DNA from: CAG-632 sp963626805
GTDB lineage: Bacteria > Bacillota > Clostridia > Lachnospirales > Lachnospiraceae
Length of the DNA stretch: 54,270 bases
Assembly: GCA_963626805.1 (NCBI GenBank)
Contig: CAVFXS010000018.1
Span: 1 to 54,270 of the forward strand
Reading direction: 5' to 3'
The position numbers and the translations under genes are program-made. Positions 17,064-25,371 of the stretch are shown here, piece after piece. Positions within the stretch are counted from its first letter, which is position 1. Each line of letters starts with the position of its first letter. The notes under the pieces were generated by a model, which did no database searches, was not told the origin of the DNA, and saw only the letters and a program-made list of their open reading frames with translations.

Positions 17064-18212
17064 ATGAAGAAAAGACCGGTAGATTTTGGACATATGTTAT
17101 CCGGAATCCGTATGGATGTATGGATCAAGCTGTTAAGGGAGAACAAGGTGGATAAGAAGTTTTATCCGCAGGCAGTGGTGATTACAATGGAGAGTGCTGT
17201 GCTGACACCGCTTGCTTATCTGGAATATTTATTGTTCTGGGTTCCGATTCATTTTACAAAGATGAAAAAAGATCCGATCTATGTGACCGGCTTCTGGAGA
17301 AGCGGAACCACCTATCTGCAGAATTTGTTAACCAGAGATCCGCAGTTCGGATGGTTTGATCCGGTCAGCACAATTACATTCGGAAATTGTATCCTGCTCC
17401 GAAAACCTCTGACTGCTTTGGCAAAGAATGGATTAAAGGGTGCCAGAGCTATGGATAATCTGGAGTTTGAACTGAATCTTCCGATGGAAGAGGCACATGG
17501 TTTTACCAATCTGACGGATCTGTCAGTCAGCCATATGATGGCGTTCCCGGACCACGGCAAGGGTGCAAAGTATGTAGAAGCGATTTTTACAGATGCGTTA
17601 TCCAGTAAGGATCGGAAACGGTTTTGGCGAGTATACAATTATATGCTGAAGAAGCTGACCTATATCAAAGGTGGAAAGCAGTTACTGTTAAAAAGTCCGG
17701 ATAATACAGCACGGATCGCATTTCTGAAGCGTGCATATCCGAAGGCAAAATTTATTAATATTTATCGGAATCCATATACGGTTGTACGTTCTGCTCTGAA
17801 TATGTTCCGGATCGAGATGGATAAATATGCATTATCCGAGAGCGTGAGTGACCAGTATCTGCTGGATCGAGTATGTCTGATATTTGAACGGGTATACAGA
17901 CGGGCATTCCGGGATCTGGATAATCTGGCACCGTGTGATAAAATAGAGATCAAATACGAAGATTTTGTGGAAAACCAGGAGGAATATCTGGAGAAGATCT
18001 ACAAGCGGCTGGGTATTAAGAATTATGACAAGGCATATCCGTATTTTAAGGAATACATGGATAGTATGAAGGATTATAAGACCAATCAGTATGATTATGC
18101 TCCGGAGCTGATCGAGAAAGTAAATGAGAGACTTGGATTTTATTTTGAACGCTACGGTTACGAGATGATCCAGCCGGAGCGTGCAGAGGCAGATGCAAAG
18201 GAGCAGGCATAA
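17064..18212 (+). CDS. PAPS-dependent sulfotransferase
   Basis: A 382-residue sulfotransferase-family protein. GFWRSGTTYLQ (76-86) is the 5'-phosphosulfate-binding loop. LLKSPDNTARIAFLKRAYP (about 211-229) and the YRNPYTVVRS segment, with R235 and S243, form the 3'-phosphate-binding site. A hydrophobic stretch at about 47-64 could associate with the membrane. The family transfers sulfate from PAPS to hydroxyls or amines of lipids, sterols, sugars or small molecules. The acceptor cannot be read from sequence. It closes the operon that makes its donor. AAGGAG precedes the ATG. Confidence 0.92.
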   Translation: MKKRPVDFGHMLSGIRMDVWIKLLRENKVDKKFYPQAVVITMESAVLTPLAYLEYLLFWVPIHFTKMKKDPIYVTGFWRSGTTYLQNLLTRDPQFGWFDPVSTITFGNCILLRKPLTALAKNGLKGARAMDNLEFELNLPMEEAHGFTNLTDLSVSHMMAFPDHGKGAKYVEAIFTDALSSKDRKRFWRVYNYMLKKLTYIKGGKQLLLKSPDNTARIAFLKRAYPKAKFINIYRNPYTVVRSALNMFRIEMDKYALSESVSDQYLLDRVCLIFERVYRRAFRDLDNLAPCDKIEIKYEDFVENQEEYLEKIYKRLGIKNYDKAYPYFKEYMDSMKDYKTNQYDYAPELIEKVNERLGFYFERYGYEMIQPERAEADAKEQA

Positions 18213-18243
18213 CAGCAGAATGGACAGGAAAGAAGGCATGCAT

Positions 18244-19302
18244 ATGAAGCTGACAGAGATTTTAGATCAGATGCATTTAGATGCAATGTTAATTACCAAC
18301 CCATATAATATGCGGTATGTGAGTCATTTCCGCGGTGGAGAAGGGATTCTTCTGATCTCGCGAAAGGACCGGGTTCTGATCACAGATTCTCGTTATACGG
18401 AGGCGGCAAAGCAGGAGAGTGATTTTCAGGTAGAGGAATGTAACCATCAGAGGAAGACAACGGATATCTTAAATGCCTGGATAGAACGAGAACAGCTTCT
18501 GACAGTCGGTTATGAAGATGAGTCAATGCTTTGCAGTACTTTTCGGGGATATCAGATGGGACTCCCCGCAATCCGGGAATGGATTCCGCTTGGAGCGGCG
18601 GTTACCAGATTGCGCCAGATTAAGACTCCGGAGGAGATCGGTTATCTGCGGCAGGCAGAGGCCATCGGAGATGCTGCATTTACAAAGATTCTGGATATTA
18701 TTAAGCCGGGAATGACGGAGCTTGAGATTCAGGCAGAGCTGGAGTATCAGATGATGAAGTGCGGGGCATCCGGCACCTCCTTTGATACCATTGTAGCATC
18801 CGGGATTCACTCCTCCATGCCGCATGCGATTCCATCTGAGAAAAAAGTAGAATGCGGAGACTTTATTACCATGGATTTTGGCTGTAAATATAAAGGCTAT
18901 TGTTCGGATATGACGCGGACAATCGTTCTTGGTAAAGCCAGCGATAAACAGAAGGAGATTTACCGGCTGGTATGGAAAGCAAATCATACAGCCGAGAGTC
19001 TGCTGCATGCAGGTATGGTGTGTAAAGAAGTAGACCAGATTGCCAGAGATATTATTGCAGATGGAGGCTATGGAGAATATTTCGGACATGGGTTGGGACA
19101 TAGTGTCGGGCTGGAAATCCATGAGAGTCCTGCATGTAATATGCGTGATACCACGGTGCTGATGCCGAACATGATCATGACTGTGGAACCGGGAATTTAT
19201 CTGCCCGGGTTCGGCGGTGTAAGGATTGAGGACATGGTTGTGGTCACGGAGCATGGACATGATAATCTGGCACATTCGTCGAAGAAACTGATTGAACTGT
19301 AA
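18244..19302 (+). CDS. M24 family metallopeptidase (Xaa-Pro peptidase)
   Basis: A 352-residue peptidase that removes residues preceding proline or splits X-Pro dipeptides, in the cytosol. It has a creatinase-like N-terminal domain (about 1-120) and a pita-bread catalytic domain. Metal ligands are visible in TMDFGCKY, YCSDMTRT, GHGLGHSVG, TVEPGIY and GVRIEDMVV. The ATG at 18244 has AAGAAGG seven bases upstream. An ATG six bases earlier is too close to that site. It is 31 bases behind the sulfotransferase and may be co-transcribed, though its function is unrelated. Confidence 0.92.
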   Translation: MKLTEILDQMHLDAMLITNPYNMRYVSHFRGGEGILLISRKDRVLITDSRYTEAAKQESDFQVEECNHQRKTTDILNAWIEREQLLTVGYEDESMLCSTFRGYQMGLPAIREWIPLGAAVTRLRQIKTPEEIGYLRQAEAIGDAAFTKILDIIKPGMTELEIQAELEYQMMKCGASGTSFDTIVASGIHSSMPHAIPSEKKVECGDFITMDFGCKYKGYCSDMTRTIVLGKASDKQKEIYRLVWKANHTAESLLHAGMVCKEVDQIARDIIADGGYGEYFGHGLGHSVGLEIHESPACNMRDTTVLMPNMIMTVEPGIYLPGFGGVRIEDMVVVTEHGHDNLAHSSKKLIEL

Positions 19303-19356
19303 GAATATAAAACTTGGCAGAAGCTTGACAGATAGTAATATAGGAGAGGTATAAGA

Positions 19357-20712
19357 ATGAATATTATTATTGCCGGTTGCGGCGGTGTAGGAAGCACGCT
19401 GGCAGAACAGTTGACAGCGGAAAAACATGAAGTCACGGTCTTGGATTATAACAGTAAGAATTTACAGGCAGTTACATCCCAGTATGATGTGATGGGTATA
19501 CAGGGAAATAGTACCAGTTATCTGGCACAGCTGGAGGCAGGTGTTGATAAGGCGGATTTGTTGATTGCAGTGACGGATCATGATGAGGTAAATATGCTGA
19601 CTTGTCTGATTGCAAAGAAGGCAGGTAACTGTCAGACAATTGCCAGAGTCCGGAGCCCGCAGTATTTCACAGAAATTGATTATATCCGGGATGAACTTGG
19701 GCTGTCAATGGCGGTTAATCCGGAATTTGCAGCAGCACAGGAAATATCCCGGCTGATCCAGATTCCGTCTGCGTTAGAGGTGGACACCTTTGCAAAGGGG
19801 CGGGTGAATCTGATAAAGATCGAGATACCGGCAGACTCGGTATTGGATCAATTGATGCTGGCTGACTTTTCTTCCAAAGTAGAAACAGACGCACTGGTCT
19901 GTATCGTGGAACGGGATAAGGAGGTTTATATTCCGGATGGAAGCTTTGTAATGCGGGCAGGAGATAAGATTTATGTCACCATGCAGATTTCTACGTTGAA
20001 TGGATTTTTAAATAAGATTGGTATTAAAGAAAAGCCGATCAAAAAGGTATTACTTGCCGGTGGCGGTACACTCGGATATTATCTTGGAAGGATTCTGACA
20101 GAGGCCAGGATACAGGTGAAGATTATTGAGCAGAATGAGAAGCGTTGTGCAGAATTGAGTGAAATTCTTCCGAAGGCAATGATCATTAATGGAAATGCAA
20201 CCGATCGTCAGCTTCTGGTGGAAGAGGATGTTGAAACGACCGATGCAGTGGTTGCAGTTACGAACTATGACGAGGAAAATCTGTTGCTTGCCCTGTATGC
20301 AAATAAGGTATCTAATGCGAAGGTGATCACCAGAATTAACCGTTTGTCTTTTGAGGATGTCATTGGAGGACTGCCGATCGGCAGTACGGTAACACCAAAG
20401 GATATCACTGCTGAGTATATTATCCGTTATGTACGTTCTATGCAGAATTCCTATGGGAGTAATGTTGAAACCTTGTATAGGATGGTGGATAATAAGGTAG
20501 AAGCACTGGAGTTTAATGTGGCAGAGGATGCAAAGGTGACACGTGCAACCTTGGGGGAACTGCGAATAAAGAAGAACACACTGCTCTGTTGTATTAATCG
20601 GAATAAAAAGATCATACGTCCGACCGGTCGTGATCGGATTATGCCGGGTGACAGTGTAATTGTTGTAACGACTAATCGTGGTTTAAATGGTATTGATGAA
20701 ATATTGGGTTAA
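19357..20712 (+). CDS. trkA: Trk potassium uptake system, NAD-binding subunit
   Basis: A 451-residue cytosolic regulator of a potassium channel-transporter. It holds two copies of an RCK unit. The first has GCGGVGSTLAEQL at 8-20 and the second LLAGGGTLGYYLG near 229-241, each a Rossmann NAD/ATP site followed by a TrkA-C domain. Full length with both halves is typical of bacterial TrkA. trkH follows 13 bases downstream, so the two are clearly one operon. GGAGAGG precedes the ATG. Confidence 0.95.
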   Translation: MNIIIAGCGGVGSTLAEQLTAEKHEVTVLDYNSKNLQAVTSQYDVMGIQGNSTSYLAQLEAGVDKADLLIAVTDHDEVNMLTCLIAKKAGNCQTIARVRSPQYFTEIDYIRDELGLSMAVNPEFAAAQEISRLIQIPSALEVDTFAKGRVNLIKIEIPADSVLDQLMLADFSSKVETDALVCIVERDKEVYIPDGSFVMRAGDKIYVTMQISTLNGFLNKIGIKEKPIKKVLLAGGGTLGYYLGRILTEARIQVKIIEQNEKRCAELSEILPKAMIINGNATDRQLLVEEDVETTDAVVAVTNYDEENLLLALYANKVSNAKVITRINRLSFEDVIGGLPIGSTVTPKDITAEYIIRYVRSMQNSYGSNVETLYRMVDNKVEALEFNVAEDAKVTRATLGELRIKKNTLLCCINRNKKIIRPTGRDRIMPGDSVIVVTTNRGLNGIDEILG

Positions 20713-20725
20713 GTGAGGGATTCCT

Positions 20726-22165
20726 ATGAATTATCAGATATTAATATATATATTAGGCTGGGTGCTTGATTTTCAGGCGGTGTTTCTGCTGCTTCCGAGT
20801 TTGGTAGCACTGATATATCAGGAAACATCTGGTTGGTCTTTCCTGTTGACTGCAATTGTGACCGGAATTGTCGGAATTGCACTGACGGTGAAAAAACCGA
20901 AGAATGTGCAGTTGCATGCGAGAGAAGGTTTTGTTCTGGTGGCATTAAGCTGGATTATTATCAGCCTGATTAGTGCGGCTCCGCTATGTATTAGTGGTGC
21001 AATTCCGGATTACATAGATGCGGTGTTTGAAATGGTATCCGGATATACCACCACAGGTGCAACGATTCTGACGGCAGTGGAGGAGCTTCCGAATTGTATG
21101 AATTTCTGGCGCTGCTTCAGTAACTGGATCGGTGGTATGGGCGTGATTGTATTTATGGTAACGATACTGCCGATGGTGGGTGCGAATGCCAATATGTATC
21201 TGATGAAAGCGGAGAGTCCAGGTCCGTCCTTTGGTAAGCTGGTTCCAAAGCTGAAAAAGACTGCCAGTCTGTTGTATATCATGTATATCGGAATGACTTT
21301 AATGCAGTTGGTTCTTTTGCTGATTGGAAATCTAGATTTTTTTGATGCAATCTGCGTGAGTCTTGCAACTGCGGGTACTGGCGGATTTGGAATCAAGAAT
21401 GACGGCTTTAGTGGATATACCAGTTATGTACAGATTGTTGTAACGATTTTTATGCTCCTGTTCGGTGTGAACTTTAAGTTTTATTTTCTGCTGATCATGC
21501 GGAAGTTTAAGGATGCAATCGCAATTGAAGAGGTGCGCTGGTACATGATTCTTTATGCGGTAGCGACAATCGTGATTGCAATTGATATTTTTCGTCTGAT
21601 GGGAACAGTAGGAGGCAGCGTAAAGCATGCGGCATTTCAGGTAGCAACTGTTATGACAACGACCGGTTTTGCAACGGCTGATTTTAATCAGTGGCCGATT
21701 CTGTCGCAGACGATTCTGGTACTTCTGATGTTTGTGGGAGCCTGTGCCGGGAGTACCAGTGGTGGTATGAAGGTATCTCGATTTATTATTTATATTAAAT
21801 CAGCACAGAAGGAAATTGCCAGTCTGCTGCATCCAAGCAGTGTAAAGAAGATTAAGATGGATGGCAAAGTAGTGGATCATGAGACGATTCGTTCTGCCAA
21901 TATATATCTGATTATTTATATTCTTTTGCTGGCAGCGTCAATTCTATTGGTTAGTATTAACGGCTTTGATCTAGTGACGACGGTTACTTCTGTGATCACC
22001 TGTTTCAACAATATCGGACCTGGGCTTGGTGTGGTAGGCCCGATGGGAAATTTCAGTAGCTTGTCCTGGTTGTCCAAGCTGGTGTTGATTCTGGATATGC
22101 TGGCAGGAAGACTGGAGATATTCCCGATGGTGGTATTGTTTTTCCGTGATACATGGAAGCGTTAG
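20726..22165 (+). CDS. trkH: Trk potassium uptake system, membrane subunit
   Basis: A 479-residue membrane protein with the four pore-loop repeats of the TrkH/KtrB superfamily. Filter segments are visible as GYTTTGATI, TAGTGGFGI, MTTTGFAT and NNIGPGLG, each supplying the central glycine that lines the potassium pathway. About ten membrane segments are predicted. It works with TrkA from the gene immediately upstream. A 16-bp terminator stem follows. Confidence 0.95.
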   Translation: MNYQILIYILGWVLDFQAVFLLLPSLVALIYQETSGWSFLLTAIVTGIVGIALTVKKPKNVQLHAREGFVLVALSWIIISLISAAPLCISGAIPDYIDAVFEMVSGYTTTGATILTAVEELPNCMNFWRCFSNWIGGMGVIVFMVTILPMVGANANMYLMKAESPGPSFGKLVPKLKKTASLLYIMYIGMTLMQLVLLLIGNLDFFDAICVSLATAGTGGFGIKNDGFSGYTSYVQIVVTIFMLLFGVNFKFYFLLIMRKFKDAIAIEEVRWYMILYAVATIVIAIDIFRLMGTVGGSVKHAAFQVATVMTTTGFATADFNQWPILSQTILVLLMFVGACAGSTSGGMKVSRFIIYIKSAQKEIASLLHPSSVKKIKMDGKVVDHETIRSANIYLIIYILLLAASILLVSINGFDLVTTVTSVITCFNNIGPGLGVVGPMGNFSSLSWLSKLVLILDMLAGRLEIFPMVVLFFRDTWKR

Positions 22166-22200
22166 AAATCGGATCGGTAAAATAAGAAAAGAGCAACAAA

Positions 22201-22254
22201 AAAGGCATGTTCCGATGCGGATAAAAATATCTGTATCGGAACATGCCTTTTCTG
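22201..22254 (+). terminator. Terminator after trkH
   Basis: AAAGGCATGTTCCGAT (22201-22216) and ATCGGAACATGCCTTT (22235-22250) form a perfect 16-bp stem around an 18-base loop, with T's after it and A's before it. It could act in both directions. Confidence 0.9.
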
Positions 22255-22507
22255 CTAATTAAAAAGTTCTCTGCTCTGTGGAGTATTATATCAGCAGGAG
22301 CGTGATAATGAAAAGAGTCTGCCGCGACACAGACTGTAACTTGCTTTCAAATTATCAACTTTAACCATAATAGTAAGGAACGGGAAATAAGTCAAGATGG
22401 TAGTTGAAACTTAAGGAATATTAATTTATTTAAGCGGAAAACATTAAATAAATAACTTTAATACAGTGTTTGCTTAATTTAATAAAGAAAAAAAGAGGGA
22501 GAAAACG
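22255..22507. other. AT-rich intergenic stretch before the Lrp-family gene
   Basis: No gene is seen. There are small hairpins (for example GTCTG pairing with CAGAC near 22318-22336) and a strongly AT-rich block at about 22415-22490. A weak promoter candidate is TTGAAA (22404-22409) with TATTTA (22427-22432) at 17-base spacing. Confidence 0.4.
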
Positions 22508-22638
22508 TTGACCCGGAGAAGAAGGAGTGATAGGATAAAGAAAGATATAAAGGAAAAAGATGCGGAGCAAACAAACGGCAAGCAGAGGGAACAGGTACGG
22601 GGATATCGGGCAGGATAGGTGGAAGGAGTAAGATAAAC

Positions 22639-23115
22639 ATGAAAAAGCATACCCTGGATCATATTGATTATAAGATTCTGAATCGGTTGCAGGAAAACGC
22701 AACCACATCGGTAAAGGAGATTGCGGCGGAGGTATTTCTGTCCTCGCCGGCGGTGGCAGCACGGATCGAACGACTGGAAAAGCAGGGATATATCACGGGT
22801 TATCATGCGGAAGTCAATCCGGTTATGCTTGGATATCACATTAAGGCATTTATCAGCCTGGAGATCGAGCCGGTCAGAAAAAAAGAGTTCTATCCATATA
22901 TTAAGCAATGCAGAAATGTGATTGAATGCAATTGCGTAACAGGGGATTATTCCATGCTTCTCGAAGTGCTGTTTTCGGATACGGTAGCACTGGATCAGTT
23001 TATCGGGGAACTGCAGTGCTATGGAAGAACCAGAACGGTCATCGTATTCTCCACTTCTGTCGAACACCGGGGAATCTGGGTGTCCGAGCAGGAAGAAGAA
23101 CCGGAAGAGCAGTAA
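22639..23115 (+). CDS. Lrp/AsnC family transcriptional regulator
   Basis: A 158-residue DNA-binding regulator. The N-terminal helix-turn-helix is at about 1-60, with LDHIDYKILNRLQENA as the family opening and LSSPAVAARIERLEKQGYI around the recognition helix. The RAM ligand-binding domain covers about 65-145. Such proteins sense amino acids and often control amino acid transport or breakdown. The target is not evident because the neighbours are unrelated. GGAAGGAG precedes the ATG. Its stop codon abuts the stop codon of the convergent small gene with no base between. Confidence 0.92.
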   Translation: MKKHTLDHIDYKILNRLQENATTSVKEIAAEVFLSSPAVAARIERLEKQGYITGYHAEVNPVMLGYHIKAFISLEIEPVRKKEFYPYIKQCRNVIECNCVTGDYSMLLEVLFSDTVALDQFIGELQCYGRTRTVIVFSTSVEHRGIWVSEQEEEPEEQ

Positions 23116-23301
23116 TTATTTCTTATTACGCTTTATAATGTTGCCAACGCAGACCAGAATAACACCAAGCAGGAAGAGGAAATAAAATGGAACTCTTGCG
23201 GAAGGGTTCTGTGCGTTGGTAATCATGTTAATGACGAGGGCTACAAACGAGAAAATCTCTACGGTAAAACCAAAAATCTGAAAAAAGTTAAAGTTCTTCA
23301 T
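23116..23301 (-). CDS. Small two-helix membrane protein, unknown function
   Basis: A 61-residue protein with two hydrophobic helices (about 8-26 and 38-55), separated by a short polar turn (NAQNPSARVP) and ending in a basic tail (KRNKK). The ATG at 23301 follows AAAGGATG. A consensus promoter lies upstream. I do not recognise a named family. The strong promoter and clean membrane topology argue for a real gene. It runs tail to tail with the Lrp-family gene. Confidence 0.65.
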   Translation of the reverse strand: MKNFNFFQIFGFTVEIFSFVALVINMITNAQNPSARVPFYFLFLLGVILVCVGNIIKRNKK

Positions 23302-23332
23302 GAAGCTCATCCTTTCTGTATTGATATTCAAG

Positions 23333-23361
23333 AGGGTACCACACTGGATTTAAAATGTCAA
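23333..23361 (-). promoter_or_regulatory. Promoter of the small membrane protein gene
   Basis: On the minus strand, TTGACA (23361-23356) and TACCCT (23338-23333) are 17 bases apart, with TGG forming an extended -10. The -35 box overlaps the edge of the neighbouring terminator stem. Confidence 0.55.
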
Positions 23362-23386
23362 AACGACCGGAAAAAGGTCGTTTTTT
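23360..23386. terminator. Terminator downstream of the AraC-family gene
   Basis: AAAACGACC and GGTCGTTTT form a 9-bp stem with a 7-base loop. The T run is better on the plus strand. On the minus strand, where the AraC-family gene ends at 23397, the stem is followed by TTTTGACATTTTA, so termination there would be weaker. Confidence 0.65.
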
Positions 23387-23396
23387 ATGGTAGTAT

Positions 23397-24308
23397 TTAC
23401 TTATGTGCATGCGGCTTGTGATCGGTAACAGTCAGCTCCTTGCGTTTCTGGCTGGGCGTACAGCCGTAGGTCTGCCGGAACATCCGCATGAAGAGCTTAT
23501 AGTTTGTAAAACCGTTCCGTTCCGCAATCGTCTGGATCGGAAGATCGGTGGTTAAAATATCATTATAAATACCATGCAGGCGAATGGTATTTAAATATTC
23601 TGTAAAAGTCATATTCATGTACTTCTTAAAGAAACGTGTAAAATAGGAGGGATTCAGGGCAAGATAGTTTGAAATATCCTGCATGGAGATCGGCTCCTGA
23701 TAATGAAGCTTCACATAATTCATAACCTGTTCCAGACGTTCCATATATTTCTCGGTCTGATAATATTCATTCTGTGTGATCGGCACCCGGAAATGCGTGA
23801 TCATGATATAAAGCAGTTCAAAAATGCAACTGTAATATTTTAAACGGTAACCGTCCGGTTTAGTATTCCACAGATCCACAAGCTGTATCAGAATGCCGCG
23901 GAGCTGTTGCAAAAGCTCACCGGAAGGAAGTGCAGGATTGCTGCTGACGCCGTCAGAGAGCGGAACTCCTGCAACCGAAGAGATACTCTTAAAATGCATA
24001 TAGTCAATATCCGGGATATAGGTCTGCAGAAACTGATACGGAATCTGAATCAGCAGGAAATGACACCGGTCCCTGGTCTGGGTGGAATGGATGATATTGG
24101 AATCAATGATAATAAAATCATTCACAGACAGGGCATAGGTCTGCTGATCCATGTTAATGGTAGATTCTCCTTCCAGAACATAAATGACCTCGATACTGTC
24201 ATGCCAGTGCATCGGAACAAAGAAATTGTAGTCTGTGCAACAGGAGTATCGCATATTGACATCCTGATCCAGCTTGATTGTTTCGTAGGTCGCGGTAGAA
24301 CGGCTCAT
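23397..24308 (-). CDS. AraC family transcriptional regulator
   Basis: A 303-residue regulator with an N-terminal cupin-like sensing domain (about 10-150, with HWHDSIEVIYVLEGE) and a C-terminal double helix-turn-helix domain (about 200-300). The latter carries LNPSYFTRFFKKYMNMTFTE and the closing FRQTYGCTPSQKRK signature. Such architecture usually reads a sugar or related metabolite. No sugar gene is adjacent, so the target is unknown. The ATG at 24308 has AGGAGGAG just upstream. The frame continues upward another 51 codons without support. Confidence 0.92.
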   Translation of the reverse strand: MSRSTATYETIKLDQDVNMRYSCCTDYNFFVPMHWHDSIEVIYVLEGESTINMDQQTYALSVNDFIIIDSNIIHSTQTRDRCHFLLIQIPYQFLQTYIPDIDYMHFKSISSVAGVPLSDGVSSNPALPSGELLQQLRGILIQLVDLWNTKPDGYRLKYYSCIFELLYIMITHFRVPITQNEYYQTEKYMERLEQVMNYVKLHYQEPISMQDISNYLALNPSYFTRFFKKYMNMTFTEYLNTIRLHGIYNDILTTDLPIQTIAERNGFTNYKLFMRMFRQTYGCTPSQKRKELTVTDHKPHAHK

Positions 24309-24482
24309 AATACTCCTCCTTATCTCTCCGGTAATTTCATTTCTCATAAATGTATCACTAGAAACAGTATAACGAATTGCGGAACACTTGTAAATCCCGC
24401 ATACTTTACAAATGAAAAGGAATATGCGACAATGTAACAGACTGTAGAAATTAGCAGACAATGTGATGGAATCGGAAAGAGA

Positions 24483-25358
24483 ATGGAGAAGGACATGTGG
24501 ATTGCAGATAACTGGAAAGATTATAAGGTGATAGATTGCTCGGATGGAGAGAAACTGGAACGCTGGGGCGAGTATACGCTGATCCGGCCGGACCCGCAGG
24601 TGCTCTGGAGCTTCTCACGGAAGGAACGGGGATGGCGGGAGTGGAACGGCCATTACCACAGAAGCAGCAAAGGTGGCGGTGAATGGGAGTTCCGAAAGCT
24701 TCCGGAACAGTGGGAGATCCATTATGGAGAGCTGACATTCCATTTAAAACCGTTCAGCTTTAAGCATACGGGACTGTTTCCGGAGCAGGCGGTGAACTGG
24801 GACTGGTTTTCAGAACAGATCCGGACGGCGAACCGCCCGATTAAGGTGTTAAATCTGTTTGCCTATACAGGCGGAGCAACCTGTGCAGCGGCCAAAGCAG
24901 GTGCCAGTGTGACACATGTGGATGCGTCCAAGGGCATGGTGACATGGGCGAAAGAGAATGCAAAGGCATCCGGCCTGGAGGACGCACCGATCCGATGGAT
25001 CGTGGATGACTGTGTGAAGTTTGTGGAGCGGGAAATCCGGCGCAGTAATCATTATGATGCGATCATTATGGATCCACCGTCTTACGGCAGAGGACCGAAG
25101 GGTGAGATCTGGAAGATAGAGGAGAAGATACATCCGTTTATTCAGCTGTGTACGCAGGTACTGAGCGATCAGCCGTTATTTGTGCTGGTGAACTCCTACA
25201 CAACCGGTCTTGCACCGGCAGTGCTGACATATATGCTGGCATCGGAGCTGGTACCGAAGCATGGAGGACATGTGGAGTCACAGGAGATCGGACTGCCGGT
25301 AGAAAGAACCGGCCTGGTCCTGCCATGCGGGGCGGCAGGAAGGTGGACTGCAAAGTAA
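24483..25358 (+). CDS. Class I SAM-dependent methyltransferase (RlmI/RlmK-like)
   Basis: A 291-residue methyltransferase. The SAM site reads LNLFAYTGGATCAAAKAGA (about 122-140), followed by VTHVDASKGMV. The catalytic loop is DAIIMDPPSYGRG near 194-206. DPPSYG and FAYTGG are shared with 23S rRNA cytosine-C5 methyltransferases of the RlmI family, although the PUA domain of RlmI is not obvious. rRNA is thus a likely but unproven target. An ATG at 24495 is an alternative start. The cardiolipin synthase gene follows 13 bases downstream. Confidence 0.85.
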   Translation: MEKDMWIADNWKDYKVIDCSDGEKLERWGEYTLIRPDPQVLWSFSRKERGWREWNGHYHRSSKGGGEWEFRKLPEQWEIHYGELTFHLKPFSFKHTGLFPEQAVNWDWFSEQIRTANRPIKVLNLFAYTGGATCAAAKAGASVTHVDASKGMVTWAKENAKASGLEDAPIRWIVDDCVKFVEREIRRSNHYDAIIMDPPSYGRGPKGEIWKIEEKIHPFIQLCTQVLSDQPLFVLVNSYTTGLAPAVLTYMLASELVPKHGGHVESQEIGLPVERTGLVLPCGAAGRWTAK

Positions 25359-25371
25359 GGGGGCGAGAGGA

